From the NCBI GenBank assembly GCA_910579485.1, contig CAJTVO010000116.1:1-8623 (forward strand): 8,623 nucleotides of DNA, read 5' to 3'. The number at the start of each line of letters is the position of its first letter. Position 1 is the stretch's first letter. A program made the translations under genes and the position numbers. Of the stretch, positions 6,830-8,623 are shown in pieces. The stretch is from an uncultured Oscillospiraceae bacterium. GTDB taxonomy: Bacteria; Bacillota; Clostridia; Oscillospirales; Oscillospiraceae. The notes beneath the pieces are model-generated. The model was given only the letters and a program-made list of their open reading frames with translations. It had not been told where the DNA came from and made no database searches.

Positions 6830-7704
6830 ATAACGAGATCGCAACGCGGAGCAAAAAGCCCCTGGGCAAGCGGATCATGATCGCGCTGGCCCACGTGCTG
6901 CTGGCCGTGCTGGCCTTCATCTGGCTGATCCCCATTTTCTGGGTCGTCATGACCAGCTTCCGGGGAACCCAGGGGTCCTACAGCTCCACCTTCTTCCCTA
7001 CGGTATATTCCCTGGACAACTACGTGAAGCTGTTCACCGATTTCTCTGTATTCAACTTCCCCCAGATGCTGTTGAACACCCTGCTGGTCGCTGTGGTCAG
7101 CTGCCTGATCTCCACCTTCTTCGTGGTATCGGTGGCCTATACCCTCTCCAGACTGCGTTTCCCGGCCAGAAAGCCCCTGATGAGCACCGCCATGGTCATC
7201 AAGCTGTTTCCCGGGTTCATGTCTATGATCGCCGTATACTACATCATCAAGATGCTGGGCTGGACCGACGGGCCCATGCTCCGGGTGGCCATGATCTGCG
7301 TGTATGCCGGCGGCGCCGGTGTGGACTACCACATCGCCAAGGGCTTCTTTGACACGGTGCCGATCGCCTTGGACGAGGCGGCGCGAATCGACGGCGCCAC
7401 GAACTGGAACGTGCTGACCAAGATCATCATGCCCCTGTCGAAGCCCATCGTCGTATATACCCTCCTGACCTCCTTTGCCGGTCCCTTCAAGGACTTCATG
7501 CTGGCGAAAGTGCTGTGCGGTCCCAACAAGGACTACTACACGGTGGCGGTCGGTATGTATCAGATGCTGGAACGGGAATATCTGGACCAATGGTTCTGCT
7601 CTTTTGCCGCGGCGGCGGTCATTATCTCCATCCCGATAGCCACCCTGTTCATGGCGACCCAGAAGTACTATGCTGAGGGCGTCAGCGGAGCTGTCAAGGG
7701 ATAA
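6826..7704 (+). CDS. ABC sugar transporter permease, MalG type
   Basis: Second half of the importer channel, 292 residues, normal for MalG/MdxG. The N-terminus has one hydrophobic segment (HVLLAVLAFIWLIPIFWVVM) followed by TSFRGTQGSYSSTFFPTVYSLDNYVKLF, the usual MalG pattern. The EAA loop is EAARIDGATNWNVLTKIIMP from residue 184, and the C-terminal QKYYAEGVSGAVKG is the common MalG ending (...EGLTAGAVKG). It starts within the stop of the MalF gene, with a strong GAGGAGGG site at 6812-6819, inside the MalF C-terminal codons. No ATPase gene follows, so the nucleotide-binding subunit is probably a shared MsmK/MalK-type protein encoded elsewhere. Confidence 0.95.
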   Translation: MNNEIATRSKKPLGKRIMIALAHVLLAVLAFIWLIPIFWVVMTSFRGTQGSYSSTFFPTVYSLDNYVKLFTDFSVFNFPQMLLNTLLVAVVSCLISTFFVVSVAYTLSRLRFPARKPLMSTAMVIKLFPGFMSMIAVYYIIKMLGWTDGPMLRVAMICVYAGGAGVDYHIAKGFFDTVPIALDEAARIDGATNWNVLTKIIMPLSKPIVVYTLLTSFAGPFKDFMLAKVLCGPNKDYYTVAVGMYQMLEREYLDQWFCSFAAAAVIISIPIATLFMATQKYYAEGVSGAVKG

Positions 7705-7748
7705 CGGCTTCTGAGGCCGGGATGGAACCCTGTCCAACCAATCTTTAT

Positions 7749-7772
7749 GCAGGGCCCCCTAGGGGGCCCTGC
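7749..7772. repeat. 24-bp perfect palindrome between malG and the TraX-like gene
   Basis: GCAGGGCCCCCT (7749-7760) is followed at once by its exact complement (7761-7772), giving a perfect, loopless palindrome centred on CCTAGG. In RNA it can fold as a 10-bp GC stem closed by CUAG. It stands 45 bases past the malG stop, so it may end or protect the malEFG transcript, although no T-run follows. Confidence 0.7.
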
Positions 7773-7790
7773 GGGCAATATGCCCGCAGG
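7768..7790. promoter_or_regulatory. Overlapping GC-rich hairpin adjoining the TraX-like ribosome binding site
   Basis: CCTGCGGGCA (7768-7777) and TGCCCGCAGG (7781-7790) pair exactly around a 3-base ATA loop. Five bases (7768-7772) are shared with the 24-bp palindrome just before, so the two RNA stems exclude each other. The second stem ends directly at the AAAGGA site used by the next gene. An attenuator or translation switch is possible; a plain double transcript end is the simpler reading. Confidence 0.5.
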
Positions 7791-7805
7791 AAAGGACATC
7801 TGCCT

Positions 7806-8594
7806 ATGGAGACGATCCGAGAAAAGAACATCCGGGAGCGGCTGGCGCAGCGGTGGCTGAAGATACCGGCGCAGTGGCTGAAATATGCCGCCGCGCTGCT
7901 GATGGTGCTCTCCTCCGCCAATACGGTCATCCTGAAAAACGCCGTGATCCGGCTGGACACCTACACACAGGAGAGTCTGATGGCCGCGATGGATGCCGAC
8001 AGCCAGCTGATGGGCTGGGTGGGAGCCGCATCCATCATTGACGCTTTGGCCGGACTGGCTGTCCCTCTGTTTGCGTTTTTGCTGGTGGAGGGGATGCTGC
8101 ATACCTCCGACTTCCGGCGGTATCTACTGCGGACGGCGGTCACCGCCGTAGTTGGCGAGGCGGCGTACGACTTTGCTCTGACGGGCAGGTTCCTGGATCT
8201 TTCCCATCAGAGCCCGATGCTGGGGCTCCTCATCTGTCTGATCATGCTGTATTTCATGGGTAGGGTGGAGAAACAGCCCCTGGTAGATCGGGTCATCCTC
8301 CAGATCCTTCTGGCGTTGAGCGGCCTGTTTTGGGTCCTGCTGCTGCGGGTGGAGCATGGACTGCCGGTGGTGCTGATGACGGCGGTGTTTTACTGCCTCA
8401 GGGACCACTGGGTCGTAAAGCTGGTCCTGGCGCTGGTTTGCAGTCTGCAATACCCCCTTGCGCCTATGTCGTTCATTGCGCTGGTCTTCTACAACGGCAA
8501 GCGAGAAATGAAGTGCCCGCCTATGTTCTTCTATGTCCTCTATCCTGCGCATCTGCTTATTTTAGGCGTGGTGGGGCGCTATATCCTTGCTTGA
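7806..8594 (+). CDS. TraX-family integral membrane protein (divergent, putative acyltransferase)
   Basis: Polytopic membrane protein of 262 residues resembling the TraX family, named for the F-plasmid pilin N-acetylase and common as an orphan in Firmicutes genomes. The recognisable core is AGLAVPLFAFLLVEGMLHTSDFRRYLLR (residues 82-109, with E95, H99, R105, Y106, R109), followed by further hydrophobic helices (MLGLLICLIMLYFMG and others). The first helix reads AALLMVLSSANTVIL (29-43), where family members usually have MVIDH; here that Asp-His is missing. The start at 7806 is preferred over 7722 because AAAGGA lies 9 bases before it and the longer frame runs through the palindromes. It follows malG by 101 bases. 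No conjugation genes are nearby. Family assignment is fairly firm; substrate and activity are unknown. Confidence 0.72.
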   Translation: METIREKNIRERLAQRWLKIPAQWLKYAAALLMVLSSANTVILKNAVIRLDTYTQESLMAAMDADSQLMGWVGAASIIDALAGLAVPLFAFLLVEGMLHTSDFRRYLLRTAVTAVVGEAAYDFALTGRFLDLSHQSPMLGLLICLIMLYFMGRVEKQPLVDRVILQILLALSGLFWVLLLRVEHGLPVVLMTAVFYCLRDHWVVKLVLALVCSLQYPLAPMSFIALVFYNGKREMKCPPMFFYVLYPAHLLILGVVGRYILA

Positions 8595-8623
8595 TGGCAG
8601 TCTCTTCTTTTTGACTATGAAAA
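8595..8623. other. Short tail after the TraX-like gene, nothing recognised
   Basis: The last 29 bases hold only short T-runs (for example TTCTTTTTGA). An ATG at 8617 has no visible ribosome binding site and runs off the window. No terminator stem is seen before the edge. Confidence 0.5.

Noticed and set aside
5300..6844. 514-residue frame antisense to the malE end and malF
   Set aside because: Its product is dominated by Gln, His, Asp and Gly, the usual signature of the reverse strand of membrane-protein codons, and it crosses two clear genes.
7722..7805. Earlier start for the TraX-like protein at 7722
   Set aside because: It is encoded through the two palindromes and lacks a good ribosome binding site; 7806 has AAAGGA at proper spacing.

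Overview
The window looks like chromosomal DNA from a GC-rich, low-transfer Firmicute, most likely a gut Clostridia lineage of the Oscillospiraceae/Flavonifractor type. This is inferred from strong AGGAGG-like ribosome binding sites, two perfect sigma-A promoters, a Gram-positive lipoprotein-type solute-binding protein, and heavy G/C use at third codon positions, which leaves long false open frames on the opposite strands. No marker gene fixes the species. I saw no rRNA, tRNA, CRISPR array or transposase.

Layout. Positions 1-130 hold two perfect stem-loops ahead of a full-length recQ helicase (131-1939, +). A strong symmetric hairpin (1956-1999) separates recQ from a convergent minus-strand operon. 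That operon reads from right to left: a PHP-family phosphoesterase (3885-3091), then a LacI-family regulator (3074-2064). A 261-bp divergent control region (3886-4146) carries two back-to-back consensus promoters, each followed by GAAAC/GTTTC repeats just downstream of the predicted start point. To the right lies a malE-malF-malG type ABC sugar importer operon (4147-7704, +): lipoprotein binding protein, eight-helix-type MalF permease and MalG permease, the last two overlapping by ATGA. After a 101-bp gap with two overlapping perfect palindromes comes a divergent TraX-family membrane protein (7806-8594, +).

How it fits together. The central unit (PHP hydrolase + LacI regulator facing malEFG) reads as one sugar-responsive locus. 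The regulator probably senses a sugar and represses both promoters, the importer brings an oligosaccharide-like substrate in, and the PHP enzyme may dephosphorylate an intermediate. There is no ATPase (MalK/MsmK) and no glycoside hydrolase, so the importer must borrow its ATPase and the degradation enzymes must lie elsewhere. The most unusual points are the regulator's hinge, which lacks the canonical leucine, the operator architecture without a central CpG, the PHP-importer pairing, the paired overlapping palindromes before the TraX-like gene, and loss of the expected Asp-His motif in that TraX-like protein. I did not find a clear new defence or mobile system; the best candidate for something undescribed is the PHP/LacI/malEFG module.
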